A DNA stretch of 64,000 nt from Phycisphaeraceae bacterium (GTDB lineage Bacteria > Planctomycetota > Phycisphaerae > Phycisphaerales > UBA1924). Shown one piece after another: positions 27,534-37,450 of the stretch; the first letter of the stretch is position 1, and each line of letters begins with the position of its first letter. The translations under genes were made by a program, and so were the position numbers. Below the pieces are notes generated by a model. The model did not search any database. It saw nothing but the letters and a program-made list of their open reading frames with translations, and had not been told where the DNA came from. The stretch is from contig JAHBXI010000003.1 of NCBI GenBank assembly GCA_019636515.1, positions 124,001 through 188,000 of the forward strand. Reading direction: 5' to 3'.

Positions 27534-28937
27534 ATGGTCGGCGTAGGGATCGCGCGTTGGGGCTGGATGCACGCCTTGGTCGGACTTCTTGCGGTGATCG
27601 TGCCGGGGTCCGTGGCCGTGGCGCAGGTGGTTGACACCTCGCCCGGGCACGTGGTCGTCATGCGGGAGAAGGCCGATCTTCGCTGCGGCGAAACGTATTA
27701 CAAGGTCATGGAAGTCAAGGCCGGGACCCTCCTGGTCATCGACGGGTCGTCCGCGGAATGGGCCCGCGTCTCGTACCCGCCCGCCGGGACCGCGTTTGTT
27801 CAGGCCGAGCACGTCCGATACGACGCCTCCGCATCAACGGCGACGGTCACCGAGCCGACCCGGCTCCGTGCCGCCAATTTCACCACGGGGTTCCGTGGCA
27901 GTTGGAAGTCGCTGCTCGCCACGCCCTTGCCGCTTGGCACCGTCCTGAAAGTCACCGAGCCCGCCGCCGACGAAGACGGCCGCGTACTGGCCTATCGCGT
28001 TGTCGTCCCGGCCGCGGCTCGCGGTTTCATGAGGCGGGAAGACCTGCGCCAGGCGACGGCCGAGGAAGTGGCCGCGGCTCGTCGATCGTCCGATGGCGTC
28101 GTCGAAGCGCCCCGTCCCGGGCGGACCGATCCGGCTCCCGCGCCTGTTCCCGTGCCCGTCCCATCTCCCGCGGAGGATTCGACGGCGGTGCCGGTGGATC
28201 GATCGACCGATTCGGCCCGTCCCACGCTTCTTGATCCGATGACTCCGCCCGGCCAGGAGCCCCCCGCCGACGTGGCGGGGGCGAGCCCCGGCACGCTGGA
28301 TAGCCCGACCCCGATGGGTGACGCGGATCCAACGGCAACCGACCCGGCCCCGCCGCGCGCCGAGCCTTCCCCGCGTCCGACGACGCTGCGGGACCTGGAG
28401 CGTGCGTTCGAGGCCATCCGCCGGGAGTCGCCCGACGACGCGGAATACCAGGAATTGATCGGCGAATTCGAGCGTCTGCGGGAGTCGATGCCCCCGGGGC
28501 AGGAACGCCTGCGCCGCCAGATCCAGGGGCGGATCGATTGGCTCTCGATGAAGATCGAGATCCGCGAGCGTCAACGCGAACTCGACGAGATGAAGCGCCA
28601 AGCCACCAGCCAGGGGCGAGAGGTCGCGACCAAACTCGCCGACCTGGAGCGCCAGCGGCAGTACGCCATCGTGGGGCGATTGCTCCCCAGCACCGTCTAC
28701 GACGGCCGGAATCTCCCGCTCCTGTACCGTCTCCAATCGGTGTCGGGGGGGACGGGTCCTCGAACGATCGGGTACCTGCGGCCCTCCGCGGAACTGGAAC
28801 TTCCATCCAAGTTGAACCAGGTCGTCGGCGTGATCGGGGAGGTGGCCATCGATCCGGGGATGTCGATCAACCTGATCAACGCCCGGCGCATCGACGTACT
28901 GCAATCCACCGACGGGGGACCGGTACGCAACCCCTGA
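27534..28937 (+). CDS. Exported SH3-like protein with Pro-rich linker and coiled coil
   Basis: I do not recognise the full protein (467 residues). It has a signal peptide (hydrophobic stretch ending AVAQ), then two SH3b-like segments (about residues 35-165: VVVMREKADLRCGETYYKV and later LRAANFTTGFRGSW). A long Pro/Ala/Asp-rich linker covers about 180-290, a charged coiled coil about 295-385 (ELIGEFERLRESM, IEIRERQRELDEMKRQ), and a last globular beta-rich domain (VGRLLPSTVYDGRNLP). The end, VVGVIGEVAIDPGMSINLINARRIDVL, resembles an SH3/OB-like barrel. It is likely periplasmic and may bind peptidoglycan. AAGGAG precedes the start. Confidence 0.7.
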   Translation: MVGVGIARWGWMHALVGLLAVIVPGSVAVAQVVDTSPGHVVVMREKADLRCGETYYKVMEVKAGTLLVIDGSSAEWARVSYPPAGTAFVQAEHVRYDASASTATVTEPTRLRAANFTTGFRGSWKSLLATPLPLGTVLKVTEPAADEDGRVLAYRVVVPAAARGFMRREDLRQATAEEVAAARRSSDGVVEAPRPGRTDPAPAPVPVPVPSPAEDSTAVPVDRSTDSARPTLLDPMTPPGQEPPADVAGASPGTLDSPTPMGDADPTATDPAPPRAEPSPRPTTLRDLERAFEAIRRESPDDAEYQELIGEFERLRESMPPGQERLRRQIQGRIDWLSMKIEIRERQRELDEMKRQATSQGREVATKLADLERQRQYAIVGRLLPSTVYDGRNLPLLYRLQSVSGGTGPRTIGYLRPSAELELPSKLNQVVGVIGEVAIDPGMSINLINARRIDVLQSTDGGPVRNP

Positions 28938-29064
28938 CCGGGGGTGGCGCCGGGAATGTTGCCTCCCGCCGGCGGGCTCTCGCCGGACTGCCGGGATGCC
29001 GACCCCTCGGTGCCGTGAAAATGACACGGTGAGGTCACTTCGTCCACCGGGGTCCGAGGGACCC

Positions 29065-29070
29065 TACAAT
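29065..29070 (+). promoter_or_regulatory. -10 box (TACAAT) of the helicase gene
   Basis: TACAAT lies 53 bases before the helicase ATG at 29124. Confidence 0.4.
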
Positions 29071-29123
29071 TTGCGAACGCTACGTCCGTCGGATTGTTGT
29101 CCTGGCTTGCCCTCGTCATTCCC

Positions 29124-30545
29124 ATGAAAAAAGAACGCCCGCACCGAGGTAAAGGGTCCGCGTCCCAGCAACCCCCGGCTCACGCCGATCCCGAGATCTT
29201 CGAATCGGACCTGGGGTTCGATCAACTCGGCCTTCCCGAGCACGTGCTTCGCGGGATCAGGGATCTGGGGTTTGAGAAGCCGACGTTGATCCAGGGAAGG
29301 CTGATCCCCGCGGCGATGGCGGGGCGCGATGTGCTCGGACAGGCCAAGACCGGCACGGGCAAGACCGCGGCCTTCGGACTGCCGCTCCTGGCCCGGTGCG
29401 ACCCATCGGTTCCGTTCCAGGCGCTGATCCTGGCGCCGACCCGTGAACTGGCGGTGCAGATCGCCGACGAAATCACCGAACTGGGCCGTCACGGCCGGGT
29501 GACGGTGGACACGGTGATGGGGGGGGAGCGGATCAAGACGCAGGCCTCGCGGCTGAAAAAGGGGGCGAACATCATCGTGGGAACGCCCGGGCGCGTGATG
29601 GACATGGCCCAGCGGGGGCTCTACCACTTCGACAACGTCCGGTTCACGGTGCTCGACGAGGTCGATCGGATGCTCGACATCGGCTTCCGGGAGGACATCC
29701 GTAAGATCCTGAACAACTGCCCGAAGGATCGCCAGACGATGTTCGTGTCGGCGACCATCGCGGGGGAGATCGAGAAACTCGCCCGCACGTTCATGCGAGA
29801 CCCCGAGAAGATCGTGACCAGCGGCGCGTCGCTGACGGTGAACCTTGTCGAGCAGCACTACCTCGCCGTCAACCCCTGGGATAAGAAAAAACTCCTCCTG
29901 CACCTGCTGACGCACGAGGAGCCGGCGATGACCATTGTCTTCTGCCGGCTGAAAAAGAATGTCGACATGCTCGCCAAGTACCTGGGCGAGAAGGGGATCG
30001 ACGTCCACGCCATCCACGGCGACATGCGCCAGGGAAAGCGTAACCGTGTCATCCAGCAGTTGCGCGAGGGTGAACTGACGGTGCTGATCGCCAGCGACCT
30101 GGCCAGCCGCGGGATCGACGCCGAGGGTGTTTCCCACGTCATCAACTACGACCTGCCCGAGGACCCCGACCTGTACGTCCACCGGATCGGACGGACGGCC
30201 CGGGCGGGCCGGCGCGGCATCGCGTGGTCGTTTGTCACCTCCGCGCAGGGGAACCTGCTCACCAACATCGAGGAACTCATCAACCGTGAGATCCCGAAGA
30301 TGGACTACCCGGACTTCATCCCCGGACCACGCCCGGAGAGTTGGCGGGATGAATCCCCGGGCGGGATCGTTTTCCCGACCGGTCCCGAGGCCCCGAAGGT
30401 CAACCGCTACGACGCCGCGGTGAACCCGGACATGCCGGCCGTCGCCGCCGGACCGATCGATTCGGCCAGGTTCCCGGGGGGCAACGTCCCGACGCGGATG
30501 CCCCCCAAGCGGATGATGGGTCGGATTCCCTCGAACCGCCGGTGA
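29124..30545 (+). CDS. DEAD-box-family RNA helicase (DEVD variant)
   Basis: An ATP-dependent RNA helicase of 473 residues. The motifs are in order: Q motif (FEKPTLIQ), motif I AKTGTGKT, Ia PTRELAVQ, GG, TPGRVMD, motif II DEVD, motif III SAT, and the C-terminal domain with FCRLKKNVD, ASDLASRGID and HRIGRTARAG. Motif II reads DEVD instead of DEAD, a tolerated variant. The C-tail is basic (PKRMMGRIPSNRR) and may bind RNA. It could assist rRNA processing or cold adaptation, but specificity cannot be told. The ATG at 29124 (MKKERPHR) is preferred over one at 29094. Confidence 0.92.
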   Translation: MKKERPHRGKGSASQQPPAHADPEIFESDLGFDQLGLPEHVLRGIRDLGFEKPTLIQGRLIPAAMAGRDVLGQAKTGTGKTAAFGLPLLARCDPSVPFQALILAPTRELAVQIADEITELGRHGRVTVDTVMGGERIKTQASRLKKGANIIVGTPGRVMDMAQRGLYHFDNVRFTVLDEVDRMLDIGFREDIRKILNNCPKDRQTMFVSATIAGEIEKLARTFMRDPEKIVTSGASLTVNLVEQHYLAVNPWDKKKLLLHLLTHEEPAMTIVFCRLKKNVDMLAKYLGEKGIDVHAIHGDMRQGKRNRVIQQLREGELTVLIASDLASRGIDAEGVSHVINYDLPEDPDLYVHRIGRTARAGRRGIAWSFVTSAQGNLLTNIEELINREIPKMDYPDFIPGPRPESWRDESPGGIVFPTGPEAPKVNRYDAAVNPDMPAVAAGPIDSARFPGGNVPTRMPPKRMMGRIPSNRR

Positions 30546-30599
30546 CGATCCGGTCCCCGGCCTGTTGGTCTCGGGCCATCGCAACTTCCGGCGGCCTCG

Positions 30600-31016
30600 T
30601 CACACCCGTCCCAGCAGCAGCGAATAGCAAAGCGCGGCAAGGACCGCCGCGGTGATGACCGTGTACAGTCGGTCGCGATCGCGCGCGAACGACACCAGCG
30701 AGAACAGCACCCGCGCGATCGGCGTCGCGATGACCATCAGGATCCCGGCCATGAGCAGGGCGTGGACGTCCAGGCGGACCGCCGCCGACAGGATCGCCGT
30801 GATCGACCGCGAGCCGTCGTCGGAGGGCGTGAACGTGGAATAGTCCGCCCGGGAATTTCCTTCCCCCGTCGAGATGACCGCCGCGATCCCTACCGCGATC
30901 ACCGACCCCGCGGCGGCGATGCAGACGATGAGAAGGCGGCCCATCGACCGTTCGAGGCGGCGCGGCGCGGCCGAGCCTGTTTCCGCGGCGGTGGGGGGGC
31001 GGTCGGTGTCGCTCAT
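30600..31016 (-). CDS. DUF1634 membrane protein, partner of TauE/SafE
   Basis: A 138-residue protein with three predicted membrane helices, of the DUF1634 family (RSMGRLLIVCIAAAGSVIAVGI at the start and LLMAGILMVIATPIARVLFSLV in the centre). Members of this family almost always sit next to a TauE/SafE anion permease. Its start codon overlaps the stop of the tauE-like gene (ATGA), so the two are made together. Its biochemical role is unknown. Confidence 0.8.
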   Translation of the reverse strand: MSDTDRPPTAAETGSAAPRRLERSMGRLLIVCIAAAGSVIAVGIAAVISTGEGNSRADYSTFTPSDDGSRSITAILSAAVRLDVHALLMAGILMVIATPIARVLFSLVSFARDRDRLYTVITAAVLAALCYSLLLGRV

Positions 31017-31852
31017 TGGAGGTTCCCCGAGAGCGTCCGCACGAGGAGTTGAACGCCCATGATGACGACGACGATGGCGAAGATGATCCGCAGCGCGGGT
31101 GTGCGGGCCTTGACCAGCACGCGGGCGCCAAGAAGCGAGCCGATCAGCGCCCCGAGCGCGACGGGTCCGCACAGCACCGGGTCGATCTGCCCTCGGTGGA
31201 AGTAGACCCCGGCGGAAGCGGCCGCCGTCACGCCGATCATGAAGTTGCTCGTCGTGGTCGAGACTTTGAAAGGCAGCCGCATCAGCCGGTCCATCGCCAC
31301 GACCTTGACGACCCCGGACCCGACGCCCACCAGCGCGGACAGGATCCCCGCCCCCAGCATCACCGCGAACCCGGCGGGAACGCGCCGCACGCCGTACGAA
31401 CGCAGGCCATCTCCCGTGGGATAGGTCCCCGCCAGGCCCAGCCGTGCCCCGAGGTCATCGGCGGCCGAGGCGGGGGGGAGGGGCCGGGGCTCTCGCAGGG
31501 CCGAGAAGGCCGACCAGAACAGGACACCGATGAAGATGTACATGATGACCGGGGCGCTGAGGTACGCCGCCAACGCGGCCCCCGCCAGCGCGCCCGCCGT
31601 TGTCGCCACCTCCAGGAGCATCGCCACCCGCACGTTGGTGAACCCCTCCCGGACGAACGCCGCCGCCGCCCCCGAACTGGTCGCGATCACCGCCACCAGC
31701 GACGCCCCGATGGCGTACCGCAGGTCCGTGTGGAACACCAGCACCAGCAGGGGGATCAGCACCACGCCCCCACCAAGCCCCGTCAGCGCGCCAAGACACC
31801 CCGCCGCGATGGAGCCGGCCAGGACGGCGAGCATGAAGACCGTGATCGACAT
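31013..31852 (-). CDS. TauE/SafE-family sulfite or organic-anion exporter
   Basis: A membrane permease of 279 residues with about eight helices in two inverted halves, each marked by a G-rich motif: CLGALTGLGGGVVLIPLLVL near residue 20 and GAGILSALVGVGSGVVKV near 175. Family members export sulfite, sulfoacetate or other small anions. The DUF1634 gene follows with an overlapping start. A TATGCT box at 31915-31920 is a likely -10. The frame is open further upstream, but the ATG at 31852 begins directly with the first helix. Confidence 0.88.
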   Translation of the reverse strand: MSITVFMLAVLAGSIAAGCLGALTGLGGGVVLIPLLVLVFHTDLRYAIGASLVAVIATSSGAAAAFVREGFTNVRVAMLLEVATTAGALAGAALAAYLSAPVIMYIFIGVLFWSAFSALREPRPLPPASAADDLGARLGLAGTYPTGDGLRSYGVRRVPAGFAVMLGAGILSALVGVGSGVVKVVAMDRLMRLPFKVSTTTSNFMIGVTAAASAGVYFHRGQIDPVLCGPVALGALIGSLLGARVLVKARTPALRIIFAIVVVIMGVQLLVRTLSGNLQ

Positions 31853-31914
31853 TCCGGTTCCGTCGGACCTGATCGGGGCCTTGCCGCCAACAACGCGGCA
31901 CCTCGTCACGAACC

Positions 31915-31920
31915 AGCATA
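31915..31920 (-). promoter_or_regulatory. -10 box (TATGCT) of the tauE-DUF1634 pair
   Basis: TATGCT on the - strand, about 60 bases before the tauE start at 31852. It lies close behind the end of the aminotransferase gene, or slightly within its non-coding border. Confidence 0.4.
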
Positions 31921-31935
31921 CCCGGGCCGGCCCGG

Positions 31936-33300
31936 TCAGTCGGCGTCGCCCGACTCCTCGCCGGGGATGCCGTGGCGGATCGCCGCCGTCACCGCGTCCA
32001 CGAACCGTCCGATCTCTTCGCGCGTGGTGTACACGCTCGGAGAGACGCGGTTGCCCTGGAACTCGGGATGCGTGATGGTGGTCACCACGATGCGGTGCGT
32101 ATTCCACAGGTGCGAGGCCAGTTTCCCGGGATCCATCCCCTCCACGTCGAACGTCCCAAGCGCGCACGAAAACTCCGGACGCAGGCTCGTGTGCAGGCGG
32201 ACGCGCGCAGAGGCGTCCAGCAGCGGCCTCGCCCACGAGTCGCGAAGGTGACGAAGCCGGGCTTCCTTGCGCTTGCCCCCGATCGCCTGGTGGAACGTGA
32301 GCGCCTCGGCGATCGCCAGCACATTCCCCGCCGGGTGTGTCCCGATTTCCTCGAACTTGCGGATGTCACCGTCCCGCGAAGCCTCCGCCGCCATCATCGG
32401 CCACAGGCCCGCGATCTTCTCCCGTCGAACGTACAAAAGCCCTGTTCCGTGAGGGCAGCACATCCACTTGTGCAAACTGACCCCGTAATAATCGCACGAC
32501 AGGTCGGCGAACGAGTAGTCGAACTGCCCCATCGCGTGCGCCCCGTCCACGATCACCGGGATCCCTCCGTTGCGGCCCCTGGCCATCGCCACGATCTCCC
32601 GCACCGGCATGATCTGTCCCGTGATGTTCACCACGTGGCAGATCAGGATCAACTTTGTTCGCGGCGTGATCCCCTCTTCGATCCGACGGACCATCAGCCC
32701 GACATCCTCGCACGGCACCGGGATTTGCACCTGCACCAGGCGTATCCCCTCGCGCCGCTCGCGCTGCCGGAACGTCGTCAGCATCCGCGGGTAGTCCTGC
32801 GTGGTCGTCAGAACCTCGTCCCCCCGCGACAGGTCAAGCCCCAACTGGCAGATCTGCAGGCTCTCGCTGCTGTTGCGCGTGATCGCGATCTCCTCGGGGT
32901 CCGCCCCCCAGCCACGCGCCAGCCGCCGGCGGACCATCTCACGCCGCGGAACCTGGTGCCGCCACAGCGTGACCGCCGGCGCCGAGTTCGCGTGGTCGAG
33001 GTGACGCTTCACCGCCTCCTGGACGACCAGCGGGCTCGGGGAGACGCCACCGTTGTTCAGGTTCACGATCGTCCGGTCGGCCGTGAAGGCCTGCTGGACC
33101 ATCGCCCAGAAGTCCTCATCCGTCGCCGCCGCACGCAGCGACGCCTCGTCCCCCGCGCACGGGGTCGAGGCGATCTCCTCCACGATCGAACGGCCACGCG
33201 GGGTCGCCAGGGCGAGCGAGGCGAACGCCGGCGGAGGAAGCATCGCCGCCGCCGCGGGCACGCCGATCGCCGAACTCAGGAACGCGCGTCGCGATGTCAT
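31936..33300 (-). CDS. Tat-exported class V aminotransferase (isopenicillin-epimerase-like)
   Basis: A PLP enzyme of 454 residues with an N-terminal twin-arginine signal (TSRRAFLSSAIGVPAAAAM), so it should act outside the cytoplasm. The class V core is complete: NLNNGGVSPSPLVV, RNSSESLQICQLGL, VIVDGAHAMGQFDY (the PLP-binding Asp and Gln region) and SLHKWMCCPHGTG, with the PLP lysine in HKW. The nearest functional group is isopenicillin-N epimerase-like and cysteine-desulfurase-like proteins; the substrate is unknown. GGAGG precedes the ATG at 33300 by 8 bases. Many planctomycetes carry such Tat-exported relatives. Confidence 0.85.
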   Translation of the reverse strand: MTSRRAFLSSAIGVPAAAAMLPPPAFASLALATPRGRSIVEEIASTPCAGDEASLRAAATDEDFWAMVQQAFTADRTIVNLNNGGVSPSPLVVQEAVKRHLDHANSAPAVTLWRHQVPRREMVRRRLARGWGADPEEIAITRNSSESLQICQLGLDLSRGDEVLTTTQDYPRMLTTFRQRERREGIRLVQVQIPVPCEDVGLMVRRIEEGITPRTKLILICHVVNITGQIMPVREIVAMARGRNGGIPVIVDGAHAMGQFDYSFADLSCDYYGVSLHKWMCCPHGTGLLYVRREKIAGLWPMMAAEASRDGDIRKFEEIGTHPAGNVLAIAEALTFHQAIGGKRKEARLRHLRDSWARPLLDASARVRLHTSLRPEFSCALGTFDVEGMDPGKLASHLWNTHRIVVTTITHPEFQGNRVSPSVYTTREEIGRFVDAVTAAIRHGIPGEESGDAD

Positions 33301-33543
33301 CGAACCAACCTCCATCCACCCATGGGCGAGACAATCCCATGCAGACTACAAGGAATCACATCCCCGGTGTCGGCCGAGTCTCGGATCGTCCGCCGCCGGG
33401 TTGAACACGCGTTGCTCGCCCGTGGGTGAGCGTCCCCCCCCCGGGGGGGCGGCGGCGGCTCGACTGCTGGCAAGACCCGGGCCGGATCTCGGCATGGACG
33501 GCCCGCGGCGCGGGCGGACCTTCCGTCACCAGCGGCGGCCCGG

Positions 33544-33549
33544 TACACT
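33544..33549 (+). promoter_or_regulatory. -10 box (TACACT), leaderless comF start
   Basis: TACACT ends 7 bases before the ATG at 33557, with no Shine-Dalgarno sequence. The context CCCGGTACACTCCGA repeats that at 26909. Confidence 0.55.
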
Positions 33550-33556
33550 CCGACCC

Positions 33557-34681
33557 ATGCCCGGGGATGGACCGCTCCACGTGCCGCCGACCGATCCGGC
33601 GGGTGACTCGCTCCAAGCGGATCGACCAGAGCCCGCTTCCACGGCTCTCACGCCGCCGAACGACCCCCACGCGAAGAGAGCCTTCGCATGGCCGCCGGTC
33701 CGGCTCCCGGCCTCCGATCACGCCACCGGGGCGCCGGGCCGCGATTCACCGGCGGCGCCGTCGATTCCCGCGTCCGATGTGCTCCGCCGGCGTTCGGGCT
33801 TCTCGGACGCCATGACGCAGGTTGAGCGGACCTGGCTTGGCATGGTCTCACCACCCTGGCACGTCCGCGCCGCCGAGTCTTCGTGGCGACCCGACCATCC
33901 CGCGGAGTATTGCTGGCGATGCGGCAGGTCCGCCGGCCCCTTCGAAGTGACCCCGCCCGAGTCGCACTCCCCGGGGTGCGCGGCGTGCCGAGATGCGCGC
34001 GTGCCCTGGGACCGATTCGTACGGCTCGGCGAATACAACCGGGAAATCCGCCGGGCCTTGCTGGAAGTCAAGTTTCACCGGTCCAGGCGGCTTGGCGCGT
34101 GCCTGGGTCGAGAACTGGGCCTGGTCCTGGATCGGGAACTCGGGGCAGCCCGCGCCGACAAAAACCGCCTGCTCATCGTTCCGGTCCCCGCGTCGCTCGC
34201 CCGCCGTGTGCGCACGGGGATCGATCACGCGATGGTGCTCGCCAGCGCCGTCCGCTCGGTCGTTGGTGGAACGCTCGTTCGACCGATCCGCCGTCGCCAC
34301 GGGCCTTCTCAGCGAGAGGTGCCCCGGGGAGAACGGCTACGCAACGCCCGCCGCTCGTTCGTGCCCGCCTGGCAGCCCCGGCGGTGGCTCGGCGGGCTGA
34401 TCACACGCCTCGGAGGGGGTGCTCGCGGGGGTGCCGGGAACGCCCTGGAGCCGGGTACAACGCTGATCCTGGTTGATGATGTGAAAACCACCGGCGCCAC
34501 GCTTTCCGCGGCGTGCCGGGCCGTGCTTGCCGCGCACGGCCTGAGGGCGGGATCCCGGGAAAGAAAAAAGGTATTTGTTTGGTGTTGCGTGGTCGGCGTG
34601 ACTCCGGACCCTGGCCGATCAAGTTTGGAGGCACGGCGGCAGGAGGTGGACTCGCCGGGCGCCTTCCCGGGGGGGTCTTGA
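33557..34681 (+). CDS. comF: ComF-family phosphoribosyltransferase-like protein
   Basis: The C-terminal 240 residues match ComF/amidophosphoribosyltransferase-like proteins: a zinc-finger-like CWRCG...CAAC (about residues 116-140), YNREIRRALLEVKFHRSRRLG, VPVPASLARRVRTGIDHA, and the PRPP-binding loop LILVDDVKTTGAT. ComF helps DNA uptake in competent bacteria; the PRTase activity is unproved in most members. The first 100 residues are Pro-rich and look disordered. The start at 33557 is supported by a -10 box 7 bases upstream. It might alternatively start at the ATG at 33812, just before the conserved part. A ComM-like ATPase is at 52034. Confidence 0.8.
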   Translation: MPGDGPLHVPPTDPAGDSLQADRPEPASTALTPPNDPHAKRAFAWPPVRLPASDHATGAPGRDSPAAPSIPASDVLRRRSGFSDAMTQVERTWLGMVSPPWHVRAAESSWRPDHPAEYCWRCGRSAGPFEVTPPESHSPGCAACRDARVPWDRFVRLGEYNREIRRALLEVKFHRSRRLGACLGRELGLVLDRELGAARADKNRLLIVPVPASLARRVRTGIDHAMVLASAVRSVVGGTLVRPIRRRHGPSQREVPRGERLRNARRSFVPAWQPRRWLGGLITRLGGGARGGAGNALEPGTTLILVDDVKTTGATLSAACRAVLAAHGLRAGSRERKKVFVWCCVVGVTPDPGRSSLEARRQEVDSPGAFPGGS

Positions 34682-34825
34682 AGGCTGCCGGAAAGGTGGT
34701 GTTCGCGTGCGCGGCCGGTGGCACACACGGGCGTGGGATGGTCGGCGCCGGAGAACGGGAGTGCCCGTAAGCCGAGCGAACACGTGGGGATACGATTTTT
34801 TCACGCCCAGAGGAAGGACCCGGGC

Positions 34826-34853
34826 TTGACTGACCGGAGGTGGCGGGTATTCT
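34826..34853 (+). promoter_or_regulatory. 16S rRNA promoter (TTGACT-N16-TATTCT)
   Basis: A -35 TTGACT (34826-34831) and -10 TATTCT (34848-34853) with a 16-base spacer lie about 420 bases before the 16S gene. It is the best promoter match in the region. Confidence 0.7.
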
Positions 34854-34915
34854 TCCCCTCGCCAGTCGCTTCGTCCGACGAGGGTTTCTTGCCCTCACGT
34901 TCAGGGGTCTGGCGA

Positions 34916-34927
34916 ACTCTTTGAAAA
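34916..34927 (+). promoter_or_regulatory. boxA-like antitermination site
   Basis: ACTCTTTGAAAA in the 16S leader resembles the boxA element bound by NusB/NusE in rRNA leaders of many bacteria. Confidence 0.45.
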
Positions 34928-35274
34928 GTGAACAGTCGGGTTCCGCACGAGAGTGTGCGAGGTCGTCAGCGGCTCACGCCGCGCTCCTGACCGGGGCGGA
35001 CGATTCTCGATCCTAAATGGTTGAGCGGGGGTCACAGCCCGTTCGGCTGACATTTTCGTGTGGACTGTAGAGGAACCCTCGAAGTTGAATGTCAGCCTAA
35101 ACGTCGGGCGTAGCCGCCCGGCGTCGATCGGATTTCCCGCGAGGGGGATCCGGTCGCGACCACTCTTGCGTCGATCATCCCCCGTGGATGGTCGTCGCGG
35201 AGTTGAACCTGGTCGATCTTCAATTGAAGACGTGCGTTCCGTCGGCGCAAGCGGACGGGGCGTCCACCAGAAAA

Positions 35275-36761
<1,487 letters not shown>

Positions 36762-36950
36762 GATTTCCTTGGACACGGCATGGGCCGGGAGACGCTCACG
36801 CGTCACTACCACCCGGACCGAAGAGCGATCTTCACCGTGATCGTCAACACACCCTCGTCCATCCTGGCGCAAGCCGGAAGGACAGCCGCCGGGCGACCGG
36901 CGATCAAGCGGACCCGACTGTTTTCTGAATCACACGGCCACGCCGTCATT

Positions 36951-36982
36951 CCACCCAGCCCAACGGCTGGGTGGTTTCTTTT
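36951..36982 (+). terminator. Terminator of the 16S unit
   Basis: A perfect 10-bp stem (36951-36960 with 36965-36974) and a 4-base loop CAAC are followed by TTTCTTTT. It closes the transcript about 200 bases after the 16S 3' end. Confidence 0.9.
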
Positions 36983-37338
36983 GGGGCCGCGCTTCATTTG
37001 CCGGGGGTGGCGCTGCTTGGCAACCGTGCCCTCGTTTGGACTCCCCCCGTCTTGACGCGGAGGTTCGGGTAGGTTCTTCGACGCGCACACGTTCTTCGGG
37101 AAAGTCCCGTCGTGAGGCGGGTGCTCGCGTGAAGATCGTGGCGAGTCGATCGTGGCGAGAAGGGTGTCGCGGCGTGGAGGTCGTGCCTGGTTGCGTCACC
37201 CTTGCCGCGGGCCTCTGAAGATCCTCGGCACTTCGCAGGCTTCCCCGGATTACCCCTCCGGCTGTTGCGGCCATCCACGGCAGCGGTTCAGCCCGGGGAG
37301 GTCAACGTGGCACCGGAGAGCAATCAGGTATGGGCTTC

Positions 37339-37368
37339 TTGACAGATACCACCTTGATTTGGTACACT
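37339..37368 (+). promoter_or_regulatory. Promoter TTGACA-N18-TACACT
   Basis: A consensus -35 TTGACA (37339-37344) and -10 TACACT (37363-37368) with an 18-base spacer lie 82 bases before the ATG at 37451. Confidence 0.7.
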
Positions 37369-37450
37369 TGCGGCAGGTCGGATTTGCCTGCGAAATCGGC
37401 AGGCATTCGCGCCAACCGGGCAATGGGGTTTAGAGTTTTGCACATTTTCT

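Larger units (their letters stand above)
34682..35274 (+). other. Leader of the 16S rRNA transcript
   Basis: This stretch has no gene. It holds the rRNA promoter (34826-34853), a boxA-like site (34916-34927) and about 350 further bases of untranslated leader up to the 16S 5' end. Composition falls to near that of rRNA. Confidence 0.65.

Noticed and set aside
33053..33556. 168-residue upstream extension of ComF
   Set aside because: It overlaps the aminotransferase gene on the other strand, which has a clear Tat signal there; the comF -10 box sits just before 33557.
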